From: Asanoa ishikariensis
GTDB lineage: Bacteria; Actinomycetota; Actinomycetes; Mycobacteriales; Micromonosporaceae
Assembly (NCBI RefSeq): GCF_900107455.1
Contig: NZ_FNQB01000001.1
Coordinates: 1,178,001 to 1,242,000 of the forward strand
Direction of reading: 5' to 3'
Length of the DNA stretch: 64,000 bases
The notes below the pieces were generated by a model. It did not search any database. It saw only the letters and a program-made list of their open reading frames with translations, and was not told the origin of the DNA. The position numbers and the translations under genes are program-made. Position 1 is the first letter of the stretch. Each line of letters starts with the position of its first letter. This document shows, one piece after another, positions 9,520 to 17,109 of the stretch.

Positions 9520-10491
9520 GTGATTCGGGAAGAATCTCCCTCTGTGACCCCTGCGCTCGAGCCTGTCCGCCGCATCGCCGCTTATGCCGTCTGCACCGAC
9601 GGCAGCGGTCGTGTGCTGTTGGTCCGGGCGTCCACGAGGTCCGGCACCCCGGGTGCCTGGTCCCTGCCCGGTGGCGCTGTCGACCATGGCGAGGACCCCA
9701 ACCACACGGTCGTACGCGAGAGCGCCGCCGAGACCGGCCTGTCGATCACCGTGACCGGCCTGCACGACGTCCTCGCCGACATGCGCGCGCTGCCGCACCG
9801 CGGCGTCACCATCCACACTGACCGCCTCGTCTACGCGGCGTCGGTGCGTGGCGGCACCCTGGTCGACCGGGTCGGTCAGCCGACCGACCTCGCCCGCTGG
9901 CACACCCTCGACGAGGCCAAGGGCCTGCCGTTGCGCCCGTTCACGGCCAACGCGCTCGGCCTGCCGCCCGGCTCGATCGACCTGCGCCCGGACGAGACCC
10001 CCGACTTCCCGTCGTTCTACGCCGCACCCGGCCCGGACGGCCTGCACCGCGCCCAGCGCTTCGCCGCGTACGCCGTGGCCACCGACCCGGACAACCGCGT
10101 GCTGCTGACCCGGGTCGCCGCCGGCTACCCCGGCGCGGGTTGCTGGCACCTCCCGGGCGGCGGCACCGACTTCGGCGAGCAGCCCGGCGCGGCGCTGCTC
10201 CGCGAGCTCGTGGAAGAGACCGGCCAGGCCGGCCGCCTCGTCTCCCTGCTCGGCGTGGCCAGCCACCGCGACGCGGCGTCGCTCGGCCCCGAGGGCTACC
10301 CGATCGACTGGCACGGCGTCCGGGCGTTCTACCGGGTCGCCGTCGACAGCCCGGTCGCGGCCCAGGTCGCCGACGTCGGCGGCTCGACCGACGCGGCCCG
10401 GTGGTTCCCGGCAGACGAACTCCGCGACCTGCCCGAGTCGGCGATCACCGAGGTCACCGCCGAAGCCGTCCGGGCAGCGTTCCCCGGGTAG
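9520..10491 (+). CDS. Tandem Nudix hydrolase, first of two paralogues
   Basis: Two Nudix domains in one chain. Domain 1 (about residues 15-150) has the box GAVDHGE ... RESAAETG, where the first Glu of the REUXEEXG core is replaced by Ala. Domain 2 (about 175-315) has the complete box GGTDFGE ... RELVEETG. Nudix enzymes cleave nucleoside diphosphates linked to another moiety; the substrate cannot be read from sequence. I chose GTG 9520 because GGAGGT at 9509-9514 lies 5 nt upstream. 323 residues, TAG stop. The next gene has the same two-domain layout, so the pair probably arose by gene duplication. The Ala substitution suggests domain 1 is weakened or specialised. Confidence 0.85.
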   Translation: MIREESPSVTPALEPVRRIAAYAVCTDGSGRVLLVRASTRSGTPGAWSLPGGAVDHGEDPNHTVVRESAAETGLSITVTGLHDVLADMRALPHRGVTIHTDRLVYAASVRGGTLVDRVGQPTDLARWHTLDEAKGLPLRPFTANALGLPPGSIDLRPDETPDFPSFYAAPGPDGLHRAQRFAAYAVATDPDNRVLLTRVAAGYPGAGCWHLPGGGTDFGEQPGAALLRELVEETGQAGRLVSLLGVASHRDAASLGPEGYPIDWHGVRAFYRVAVDSPVAAQVADVGGSTDAARWFPADELRDLPESAITEVTAEAVRAAFPG

Positions 10492-10515
10492 AACCTCAAC
10501 CCAGCAGCCACCGGC

Positions 10516-10531
10516 TACCGGCCGGTAAGAT
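10516..10531 (+). promoter_or_regulatory. Palindrome fused to leaderless -10 box before second Nudix gene
   Basis: The palindrome TACCGGCCGGTA (10516-10527) merges into TAAGAT (10526-10531), a good -10 box 8 nt before ATG 10540. A protein bound to the palindrome would sit on the promoter. The same 14-mer, CTACCGGCCGGTAA, occurs before the GMC oxidoreductase. Confidence 0.5.
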
Positions 10532-10539
10532 CGTTCTCG

Positions 10540-11448
10540 ATGGAGCGACGGCGGCGAATCGGTGCGTACGGGCTGTGCCGGGACGGGGATCGGGTGCTAC
10601 TCACCCGGACGTCGGACAAGTCCGATTTTCCCGGAGTCTGGCAGATCCCCGGCGGCGGCCTCGAACACGGTGAGGCGCCGGTGCACGCGCTGGTCCGCGA
10701 GTACCGCGAGGAGACCGGCCTGGAGATCGAGGTCGGCCGCCCGCTGACCGCGCTCGCGTCCGTGCGCGAGCTCTGGGACATCGACGTCTCCTGGCATTTC
10801 GACCTGATCGTGTACGAGGTCCGGGTGCTGGGCGGCACGCTCCGGCGCGAAGCGGTCGGCACCAGCGACGACGTCGCCTGGGTCGACCAGCGCGACCTGG
10901 CCGACCTGCGCCTGATGCCGTTCGCCGCCGAGTTGCTCGGTCAGCCCGTCGTTCCCCTGGACTTCGCCGCACCGCACCCGCTCGGGCGCCGGCGGCCGCC
11001 ACCGCCGCTTCGAAAAGACCAGGGCCAGCGGTTCGCCGCGTACGGGTTGGTCACCTCGCCGCGCGGGGTACTCCTGACGAAGATCTCCCAGGGTTTTCCC
11101 GGTGCCGGCAAGTGGCACCTGCCCGGCGGCGGCACCGACTTCGGCGAACAGCCGGCGGCGGGGCTGCTGCGGGAGATCGCGGAGGAGTCCGGCCAGCTAG
11201 GCGAAGTCGTCGAGCTGCTCGCGGTGTCCGACCGGCACAACCCGCGGGCGATCGGGCCAGAGCCCCATCCGATGGACTGGCACGCGGTGCGGGTGATCTA
11301 CCGCGTCGCGGTGCCGGTGCCCACCGAACCCCGGGTAGCCGAAGTGGGCGGGTCGACGGTCGACGCGCGCTGGTTCGCCCCAGACGAGCTGGGCGGGCTG
11401 ACGCTCACCGATGTCGCCGCGACCGCGACCGCGGCCTACCGTGCCTGA
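10540..11448 (+). CDS. Tandem Nudix hydrolase, second of two paralogues
   Basis: 302 residues with two Nudix domains, both with intact catalytic boxes: GGLEHGE ... REYREETG in domain 1 (about residues 37-60) and GGTDFGE ... REIAEESG in domain 2 (about 195-220). It matches the upstream paralogue in domain order, and both C-terminal domains share GAGxWHLPGGGTDFGEQP-like text. Substrate unknown; the housekeeping roles of such proteins include oxidised-nucleotide or NDP-sugar removal. Probably expressed from its own leaderless promoter (TAAGAT, 8 nt before the ATG) rather than only by read-through from the paralogue 48 bp upstream. Confidence 0.87.
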   Translation: MERRRRIGAYGLCRDGDRVLLTRTSDKSDFPGVWQIPGGGLEHGEAPVHALVREYREETGLEIEVGRPLTALASVRELWDIDVSWHFDLIVYEVRVLGGTLRREAVGTSDDVAWVDQRDLADLRLMPFAAELLGQPVVPLDFAAPHPLGRRRPPPPLRKDQGQRFAAYGLVTSPRGVLLTKISQGFPGAGKWHLPGGGTDFGEQPAAGLLREIAEESGQLGEVVELLAVSDRHNPRAIGPEPHPMDWHAVRVIYRVAVPVPTEPRVAEVGGSTVDARWFAPDELGGLTLTDVAATATAAYRA

Positions 11449-11694
11449 GCTGCCCAGACGTCGACAAATCACCAATGTGACTGGCTAGGGCCTATAATCG
11501 GTGGTTGGGCCAAGAGCTCGTACCGTCGGCTATGCCGCATAAATGAAAACTGTCGCGTTCGTGCCTGGTTCATCCGATAGAACCGTGTACGAGTCTCGCC
11601 AACCAGCCCCATCTGTGCGATGGTGTAAACCGCAAGATCGGGCGGTTGTTCGATCTGGCGGCGGAGAGATCCGATCCTGGACCTGGAGGACCAC
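11449..11694 (+). promoter_or_regulatory. Intergenic leader of pssA with a TATAAT box
   Basis: 246 bp without a convincing gene. It is less GC-rich than its surroundings and contains a consensus TATAAT at 11493-11498. No good -35 hexamer stands at the proper distance. If TATAAT is used, pssA has a leader of about 190 nt. GGAGGA at 11685-11690 is the pssA ribosome binding site. Confidence 0.4.
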
Positions 11695-12666
11695 GTGCCG
11701 AGAGCCCCTTGGCGTCGGCGTATCAGCAGTGATAGTCCGCGTCTCGCTTTCGACAGCCCGCGCCCCGGCGGTCGCCGGTGGTACGGCCTTCGTCGCGGCG
11801 GCAGCACGCTCGCCCGACAGGTCCTGCGCGTGCGGGTCGGCCGGCGCTCCCGAGTCGCCCTGGTGCACCCGGACAGCCACTCCATCGACCCGCTGGCCGT
11901 CCGCGAGATCCAGGCGATCGCGCCGATCAGCCCCGCCGTCGGCCCGAGCGAGCCCGCGCCCGCTGCCGGCATGTCGATCCCGCTGCTGCCCGGTGAGCGT
12001 ACGCTCGCCCGGCGCGCGAAGTTCACCCTGGTCAACAGCTGCACTCTGGCCAGCCTCGGGCTCGGCCTGCTGGCCATCTTCCTGGCGATGCAGGGCGACG
12101 TCCGCATCGCCGCGATCTGCCTCGTCGCCTGCGTCGTCTTCGACGGTCTCGACGGCCTGCTCGCCCGCCGCCTCGGCGTGGCCAGCCCGTTCGGTGCCCA
12201 GATGGACTCGCTGGCCGACATGTGCTCGTTCGGCCTTGCCGCACCGGTCGTGGTCTACGCGTCGCTGGCCGGCACGGTCTCCACGGCCGCGGCCGCGGTG
12301 GCCTGTGCCCTGGTCGCCGGCTGCGCCGCGATCCGGCTCGCCCGCTTCAACGTCTCGCCCAAGGACGGCCGCTTCTTCTGCGGAGTGCCGACCACCATGG
12401 CCGCGGCGGTTCTCGCGCTCGCGGTCCTGATCGGCCTGCCCGTCTCGGGCACGTTGGTCGTGGCCGGCGTCGCCATCCTGGCCTTCACGATGGTCTCCAG
12501 CTTCCCGTACGCCAAGCTCGCCCGGCTGGTGAAGCTGCCGCCGTGGCTGCTGCTGGTGCCGGTGATCGGCGGCCTGCTCGACATCCGCGCGACCTTCTTC
12601 GCGATCGTCATCGCGTACCTGGCCAGCGGCCCCCTGCTCTGGCTCCGCCAGCGCCGCACCGCCTGA
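11695..12666 (+). CDS. pssA: CDP-diacylglycerol-serine O-phosphatidyltransferase
   Basis: Makes phosphatidylserine from CDP-diacylglycerol and serine, the step before PE. The CDP-alcohol phosphotransferase signature is complete (FDGLDGLLARRLG, then GAQMDSLADM): D-x2-D-G-x2-A-R-x8-G-x3-D-x3-D. It is surrounded by six or so membrane segments. The start at GTG 11695 is supported by GGAGGA 4 nt upstream. This gives an N-terminal extension of about 92 residues, basic and Pro/Ser-rich, before the usual family start near ATG 11971; a shorter form from that ATG cannot be excluded but it lacks an SD. Its pathway partner psd is 5 kb away on the other strand, separated by the biotin operon. Confidence 0.9.
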   Translation: MPRAPWRRRISSDSPRLAFDSPRPGGRRWYGLRRGGSTLARQVLRVRVGRRSRVALVHPDSHSIDPLAVREIQAIAPISPAVGPSEPAPAAGMSIPLLPGERTLARRAKFTLVNSCTLASLGLGLLAIFLAMQGDVRIAAICLVACVVFDGLDGLLARRLGVASPFGAQMDSLADMCSFGLAAPVVVYASLAGTVSTAAAAVACALVAGCAAIRLARFNVSPKDGRFFCGVPTTMAAAVLALAVLIGLPVSGTLVVAGVAILAFTMVSSFPYAKLARLVKLPPWLLLVPVIGGLLDIRATFFAIVIAYLASGPLLWLRQRRTA

Positions 12667-12688
12667 CCCAGCCGCAGCAAGCAAGAAC

Positions 12689-12719
12689 GGCCCCTACCGG
12701 AAACGGTGGGGGCCTTTTT
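12689..12719 (+). terminator. Rho-independent terminator after pssA
   Basis: GGCCCCTACCG, GAAA loop, CGGTGGGGGCC, then TTTTT: an 11-bp stem with one G-U pair and a U-tract, the most canonical terminator in the window. Confidence 0.85.
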
Positions 12720-12721
12720 GC

Positions 12722-13342
12722 TCATCGGGTACGGGCGTGCGCCTCCAGACCGTCGACCAGCAGCGCGATGCCGAAGTCGAACGCCTGTGGCTCGTGAGGC
12801 TGGTCGGTCGGGTTCTCGTGGTCCAGCGAGTGCCGCTCGGCCACCGCGCCCAGGCTGTCGGCCTGCATGCGCTGCTGGCGGTGGAACGCGTGGCCGACGA
12901 CGAAATGCACCATCGTCTCCGCGGCCAGCGCGACCGTCCGGTCGTCGAAACCGCCGTCGCCGAGCGCCACCGCGAGCCGCCGTTGCAGGTCTTCCGCGCC
13001 CAGTCCCAGCGCGAGCGTGCTCGAGACCACCTCGGCGCCGTCCTTGAACGCCAGCAGCGCGTCGTGCAGCGCCGCCGCCTCGGCGCGGACCGCGCTCCGC
13101 CAGTCGCCCGGTGCGGCCTGGGCCGAGCGCGCCCCCGCGATGATCCGGTCCGACACCGCGGCCAGCAGCGACTGCTTGTTGGGGAAATGCCAGTAGAGCG
13201 CGCTGGGCGCGACGCCGAGCGAGGTGGCCAGGTGCCGCATGGTCAGGTCGGGCAGGCCCTGCTGGTCCAGAATCCCGAGGGCCGCGCTCACGACGTCGTC
13301 GCGGCTGTTGCGGACATACCCGGAGCTATCCGATCTCGGCAT
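12722..13342 (-). CDS. bioQ: TetR-family repressor, probable BioQ
   Basis: 206 residues. The N-terminal helix-turn-helix (DDVVSAALGILDQQGLPDLTM, then LGVAPSALYWHFPNKQSLL) is classic TetR; the C-terminal half is a helical effector/dimer domain (GHAFHRQQRM region). It is divergent from bioY, and the 69-bp gap carries three TGAAC-N3-GTTC-type palindromes. BioQ of corynebacteria and mycobacteria is a TetR repressor reported to bind TGAAC-N3-GTTA/C-type sites at biotin genes, so family, position and operator all agree. Its own start looks leaderless: TATAGT on the minus strand ends 6 nt before the ATG, and the first operator overlaps this promoter, which implies autorepression. The ligand is inferred, not shown. 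Confidence 0.85.
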   Translation of the reverse strand: MPRSDSSGYVRNSRDDVVSAALGILDQQGLPDLTMRHLATSLGVAPSALYWHFPNKQSLLAAVSDRIIAGARSAQAAPGDWRSAVRAEAAALHDALLAFKDGAEVVSSTLALGLGAEDLQRRLAVALGDGGFDDRTVALAAETMVHFVVGHAFHRQQRMQADSLGAVAERHSLDHENPTDQPHEPQAFDFGIALLVDGLEAHARTR

Positions 13343-13347
13343 CTCAC

Positions 13348-13398
13348 CACTATAGTGAACGCCGTTCAGGAGAACAGTGTTCAGGTGAACGGCGTTCA
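13348..13398. promoter_or_regulatory. Triple operator in the bioQ-bioY divergent promoter
   Basis: Three palindromes with centres exactly 15 bp apart: TGAACGCCGTTCA (13356-13368), GAACAGTGTTC (13372-13382) and TGAACGGCGTTCA (13386-13398). The first abuts CACTATAGTG (13348-13357), itself a palindrome that offers a TATAGT -10 box to both directions. Bound repressor would block both genes. Confidence 0.85.
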
Positions 13399-13411
13399 AG
13401 AGGGGGAGACG

Positions 13412-13999
13412 ATGGACGGATCTCGCAGGCTCGAGACGCGCGACATTACGAGAATCGTGGCCTTCGCCGCCATCCTGGCGGTGCTGGGCATCCCGGGCGC
13501 GATACCCATCGGCGGAGCCGTGCCGATCACCGCGCAGACCCTCGGCGTCATGCTCGCGGGCGCGGTGCTGGGCGCCTGGCGCGGTGCGGCCGCCGTGGTC
13601 ATCTTCCTGGTGCTGGTCCTGGCCGGCCTGCCGCTGCTGTCCGGTGGCCGCGGCGGCGCCGGCGTCTTCGCGGGCCCATCCGCCGGCTTCCTGATCGGCT
13701 GGATCTTCGGCGCCTTCGTGGTCGGCGCGATCGTCCGCTTCGCCGGCCGGCCGCCGGTCTGGTGGCGGACCGCGGTCGGCTGCTTCGTCGGCGGCGCCCT
13801 CGTGGTCTACGCGATCGGCATCCCGGTGCAGTCGGCGGTGACCGGGCTCGGGCTGCGGGAGACCGCGACCACCAGTGCCGCCTTCCTGCCCGGTGACCTG
13901 CTCAAGGTGGTCGCCGCCACGGTCATCACGATGGCGCTCTGGCGGGCCTACCCCCGCGCGTTCGGCAACCCCACCCGACTCGGGCGGGTCCCTTCGTGA
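13412..13999 (+). CDS. bioY: Biotin ECF transporter S component
   Basis: Substrate-binding membrane subunit of the biotin energy-coupling-factor transporter. 195 residues, about six membrane helices, with the BioY hallmarks PITAQTLGVMLAGAVLG near the N-terminus and the GRGGAGVFAGPSAGFLIGW stretch. ATG 13412 follows a GGGGGAG a few bases upstream. It is the first gene of a five-gene operon in which every junction overlaps (4, 8, 4 and 4 bp). Transcription is governed by the three BioQ-type operators in its 5' UTR. The energising subunits bioM and bioN are the last two genes of the operon. Confidence 0.93.
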   Translation: MDGSRRLETRDITRIVAFAAILAVLGIPGAIPIGGAVPITAQTLGVMLAGAVLGAWRGAAAVVIFLVLVLAGLPLLSGGRGGAGVFAGPSAGFLIGWIFGAFVVGAIVRFAGRPPVWWRTAVGCFVGGALVVYAIGIPVQSAVTGLGLRETATTSAAFLPGDLLKVVAATVITMALWRAYPRAFGNPTRLGRVPS

Positions 14000-15309
14000 C
14001 CGCACTGCTCTGCGGTGACACGGTCCTGTCGGCGGCCGAGCTCAGCGACAAGATCGCCGCACAGGCGATGGACCACGTGGCCGGCATGACGGTGCCGATC
14101 CGCCACCCGGACCGGGTCACCGCCCTGATCAGCGCGCTCGCCGTGCACGACGCGGGCGGCGTGCCGCTGGTCGGCGACGACCGGTGGGACGACACCTACT
14201 GGGCCGGCCTGCGGCACCGGGTGGAGTCGGCCGCACCCGTGCCGGGCCTGGGGTGGGGCACGTTCACGTCCGGGAGCACCGGAGCGCCGCGCATGATCGT
14301 GCGGACCGCCGCGTCCTGGGCGGCCTCGTATCCGGCCGTCGAGCGCCTGACCGGGCTCACCGCCGACGACGTCGTCTACCTGCCCTCCCCGCTGGTCTCC
14401 TCGGTGACGATGTTCTCGGTCGCGCATGCCCGAGCGCTCGGTGCCACGGTCCTGCTGCCCCGCACGCACACCGTCTCGGCCGCCGACCTGGCCCATGCCA
14501 CCGTGCTCCACGGCACCCCGTACGCCCTGCGCGACATCCTCGAGACCGGTGCGGCACACCGCCTGCGGGTCGCCCTGATCGGCGGCGCGCGGCTCGATCC
14601 GGACCTGCGCGCCCGGGCCGAGGCGGCCGGGATCCGGGTGGTCAGCTACTACGGCGCGGCCGAGCTGTCGTTCGTCGCGGTCGACCCCGACGGCGCTGGC
14701 CTGCGTCCGTTCGAGGGCGTCGAGCTGCGGGTCGACGACGGCGTCCTGTGGGTCCGTTCCCCCTACTTCGCCGCCGGCTACCTGGCGGCGACCGACGGCC
14801 CTGGTCGCGGCAAGGACGACAGCGGTACGGCCGGTGGGCCCGGCCGCCTCGAAACGGCGGTCGGCTACCCAGGCGTGACCGACGGACCCTTTCGCCGCGA
14901 CGACAACGGCTGGGGCACGGTCGGCGACCTGGTCGACCCCGCCACGGACGGCCCGCTGCGGCTGCGCGGGCGCAGCGACGGTGCCATCCTGACGGCCGCC
15001 GCGACCGTGGTGCCGGAAGACGTCGAGGCCGCGCTGCTCGGCATCGACGGGATCGCCGACGCCGTGGTCTTCGCGCTGCCCCATGAGCGGGCCGGCGAGC
15101 TGGTCGCCGCGCTGATCGAGACCGAGCCGGGCCGGCGGCCGCCCACTGCCGCCGAGCTGCGCAGCCAGGCCGGCACACTGCTGACCGGCACCCACCGGCC
15201 GCGGCGCTGGTTCTGGACCGACAAGCTGCCCCGGACCGCCACCGGCAAGCCGGCCCGCGAGCAGATCCGGCACGCGGCGATCGAAGGACGGATGACCCGC
15301 ATTGGTTGA
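13996..15309 (+). CDS. Short ANL-family acyl-CoA/acid ligase inside the biotin operon
   Basis: AMP-forming ligase of 437 residues, shorter than the usual 500-550. The P-loop FTSGSTGAPR (about residues 88-97) is intact, as is the YYGAAEL motif that closes the adenylate pocket. A hinge GRSDGAIL and the catalytic Lys of the C-terminal lobe in TATGKPAR are present. GTG start overlapping the bioY stop (GTGA). Members activate a carboxylic acid as acyl-AMP and then usually a thioester. Position between bioY and a thiolase under BioQ-type operators suggests a substrate linked to biotin, for example pimelate or a biotin-derived acid (inference). A Gly/Asp-rich insertion around residues 265-295 is unusual for the family. 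Confidence 0.8.
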   Translation: MTALLCGDTVLSAAELSDKIAAQAMDHVAGMTVPIRHPDRVTALISALAVHDAGGVPLVGDDRWDDTYWAGLRHRVESAAPVPGLGWGTFTSGSTGAPRMIVRTAASWAASYPAVERLTGLTADDVVYLPSPLVSSVTMFSVAHARALGATVLLPRTHTVSAADLAHATVLHGTPYALRDILETGAAHRLRVALIGGARLDPDLRARAEAAGIRVVSYYGAAELSFVAVDPDGAGLRPFEGVELRVDDGVLWVRSPYFAAGYLAATDGPGRGKDDSGTAGGPGRLETAVGYPGVTDGPFRRDDNGWGTVGDLVDPATDGPLRLRGRSDGAILTAAATVVPEDVEAALLGIDGIADAVVFALPHERAGELVAALIETEPGRRPPTAAELRSQAGTLLTGTHRPRRWFWTDKLPRTATGKPAREQIRHAAIEGRMTRIG

Positions 15310-16423
15310 CCCGAACACGCCGGTCGTGGTGGCCGCGCGGCGCACACCGATCGCGCCCAAGGGCGGTGCGCTCGCCCGGCTGACCGCCGCCGAGCTGGCC
15401 GCACCGGTGATCCGGGCCAGCGTCGACGAGACCGGCCTGGCCGAGGTCGGCGACGTCGTCCTCGGCAACGTCATGGGTCCGGGCGGCAACATCGCGCGGG
15501 TGGCCGCGCTGGCGGCCGGCCTGGACGTGACCGTGCCGGGGATGACCATCGACCGGCAGTGCGGCAGCGGCCTCGCGGCGATCATCACCGCCGCCGAGGC
15601 GATCCGGGCCGGCGACGGCCGGTTACGCATCGCCGGCGGGGTGGAGAGCTGCTCCACCACGCCGATCCGGATCGCCGACGGCGTCGCCTACGACCGGGCG
15701 CCGTTCGCGCCGCCCGGGCATCCCGACCCCGACATGGTCCGCGCCGCGCAGGACCTCGCCGTCTTCGACGGGATCGACCGCGACCGCCAGGACGCGTACG
15801 CCGCGCGCAGCCATCGCCTCGCCGTGCTGACCCAAGGCCATAGGGGGTTCGACGCCGAGCTCGTGCCGCTGGCCGGGGTGACCGCCGACAGCGGTCCACG
15901 CGAACGCATGCCGACGATGCTCGACCGCTTCCCGCCGCTGTTCCCGGGCGCCGGCGGCACGCTCACCGCGGGCAATTCCTGCCGGGACAGCGACGGCGCC
16001 GCGGCGGTGGCACTCGTACCCGCCGGCGCCGGTCTTCCTGGCCTGGCCCTCATCGCGACGGCCACCGTCGGCTGCGACCCGGCACTGCCCGGCCTCGGCC
16101 CGGTGCCCGCGGTCGAGCGCCTCCTGGCCACCGCCGGCGTCACGCTCGCCGACGTCGCCGCCATCGAGCTTGTCGAGGCCTTCGCCGCGCAGGCGCTGGC
16201 CGCGCTCACCCGGCTGGGTCTGACCGACCAAGACTCGCGGGTCTGCGCTGACGGCGGCGCGCTGGCGCTCGGCCACCCGTGGGGCGCCAGCGCCGCCGTC
16301 AGCGTGGTCCGCCTGTTCAGCCGCCTGGTCCGGTCCGGCGCACCGGCCGGCACGCTAGGTCTGGCCACCGCGGCGGTCGGCGGTGGGCTCGGCGTGGCCG
16401 CGCTGTTCGAGGTCGTCCGGTGA
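15302..16423 (+). CDS. Thiolase-family protein with altered active site, in biotin operon
   Basis: 373 residues, thiolase fold throughout. The acyl-accepting Cys is present in DRQCGSGLAA and the catalytic His in GGALALGHPWGAS. Two other standard residues are not: the Asn of the NEAFA motif is Val (LVEAFAAQ), and the second Cys of the C-terminal CxGGG loop is Ala (TAAVGGGLG). In classical thiolases that Cys serves as the acid/base for condensation or cleavage, so the reaction here is probably modified. The TTG start at 15302 overlaps the ligase stop by 8 bp; no better start exists upstream. Co-operonic with a ligase and biotin transport genes; the substrate is unknown. Confidence 0.82.
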   Translation: MVDPNTPVVVAARRTPIAPKGGALARLTAAELAAPVIRASVDETGLAEVGDVVLGNVMGPGGNIARVAALAAGLDVTVPGMTIDRQCGSGLAAIITAAEAIRAGDGRLRIAGGVESCSTTPIRIADGVAYDRAPFAPPGHPDPDMVRAAQDLAVFDGIDRDRQDAYAARSHRLAVLTQGHRGFDAELVPLAGVTADSGPRERMPTMLDRFPPLFPGAGGTLTAGNSCRDSDGAAAVALVPAGAGLPGLALIATATVGCDPALPGLGPVPAVERLLATAGVTLADVAAIELVEAFAAQALAALTRLGLTDQDSRVCADGGALALGHPWGASAAVSVVRLFSRLVRSGAPAGTLGLATAAVGGGLGVAALFEVVR

Positions 16424-17109
16424 CCGACATCGAGTTGTCCGCCGTCACGGTCGAGTTCCCCGGCCGGACCGCGCTGCGGGACGTGTCGGTGCACCTGCAC
16501 CAGCGCCGGATCGCCGTGATCGGCTCCAATGGGTCCGGCAAGTCGACCTTCGCTCGTACGCTCAACGGCCTGGTCACCCCGACCACCGGTGAGGTGCGGG
16601 TGCACGGCATCGACCCGGTCCGGCAGTCGCGACAGCTTCGCCGCCGGGTCGGCTTCGTGTTCAGCAACCCGGACATCCAGATCATCATGCCGACGGTCGC
16701 CGAGGACGCGGCCTTCTCGCTGCGCGGCCGAGGGCTGTCCCGCGCCGAGGTCCGCGAGCGCGTCGCGGCCGCGCTGGACCGGGTGGGCCTGTCCGAGTAC
16801 GCCGACTCGCCGGCGCACAGCCTCTCCGGCGGCCAGAAGCAGCTACTCGCCTTGTGCGCGGTGCTGATCGGCGAGCCCAGCCTGGTGGTGGCCGACGAGC
16901 CGACCGCCTACCTGGACGCGGCCAACGGCCGGCGGATCGCCCGCTTCCTGCTCGACGAGATGCCCCAGCAGCTCGTCCTGGCCACCCACGACCTGCGGCT
17001 GGCCGCCCGGTGCGACATCGCGGTGCGGTTCGAGGACGGCCAGGTGGTCGACCAGGGCGACCCGGCACCCGTCATCGCCCGGTACGAGCACGACCAGGAC
17101 CAGACGTGA
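16420..17109 (+). CDS. bioM: ECF transporter ATPase, biotin type
   Basis: ABC ATPase of 229 residues that powers BioY. Walker A GSNGSGKST, Q-loop in FVFSNPDIQIIM (the NPD-Q form typical of CbiO/EcfA), signature LSGGQKQ, Walker B LVVADEP, switch His in LATHDL. GTG 16420 overlaps the thiolase stop by 4 bp. An in-frame ATG exists farther upstream inside the thiolase gene, but the domain begins immediately after the GTG. A single EcfA gene suggests a homodimer, as in the BioMNY systems. Confidence 0.93.
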   Translation: MTDIELSAVTVEFPGRTALRDVSVHLHQRRIAVIGSNGSGKSTFARTLNGLVTPTTGEVRVHGIDPVRQSRQLRRRVGFVFSNPDIQIIMPTVAEDAAFSLRGRGLSRAEVRERVAAALDRVGLSEYADSPAHSLSGGQKQLLALCAVLIGEPSLVVADEPTAYLDAANGRRIARFLLDEMPQQLVLATHDLRLAARCDIAVRFEDGQVVDQGDPAPVIARYEHDQDQT

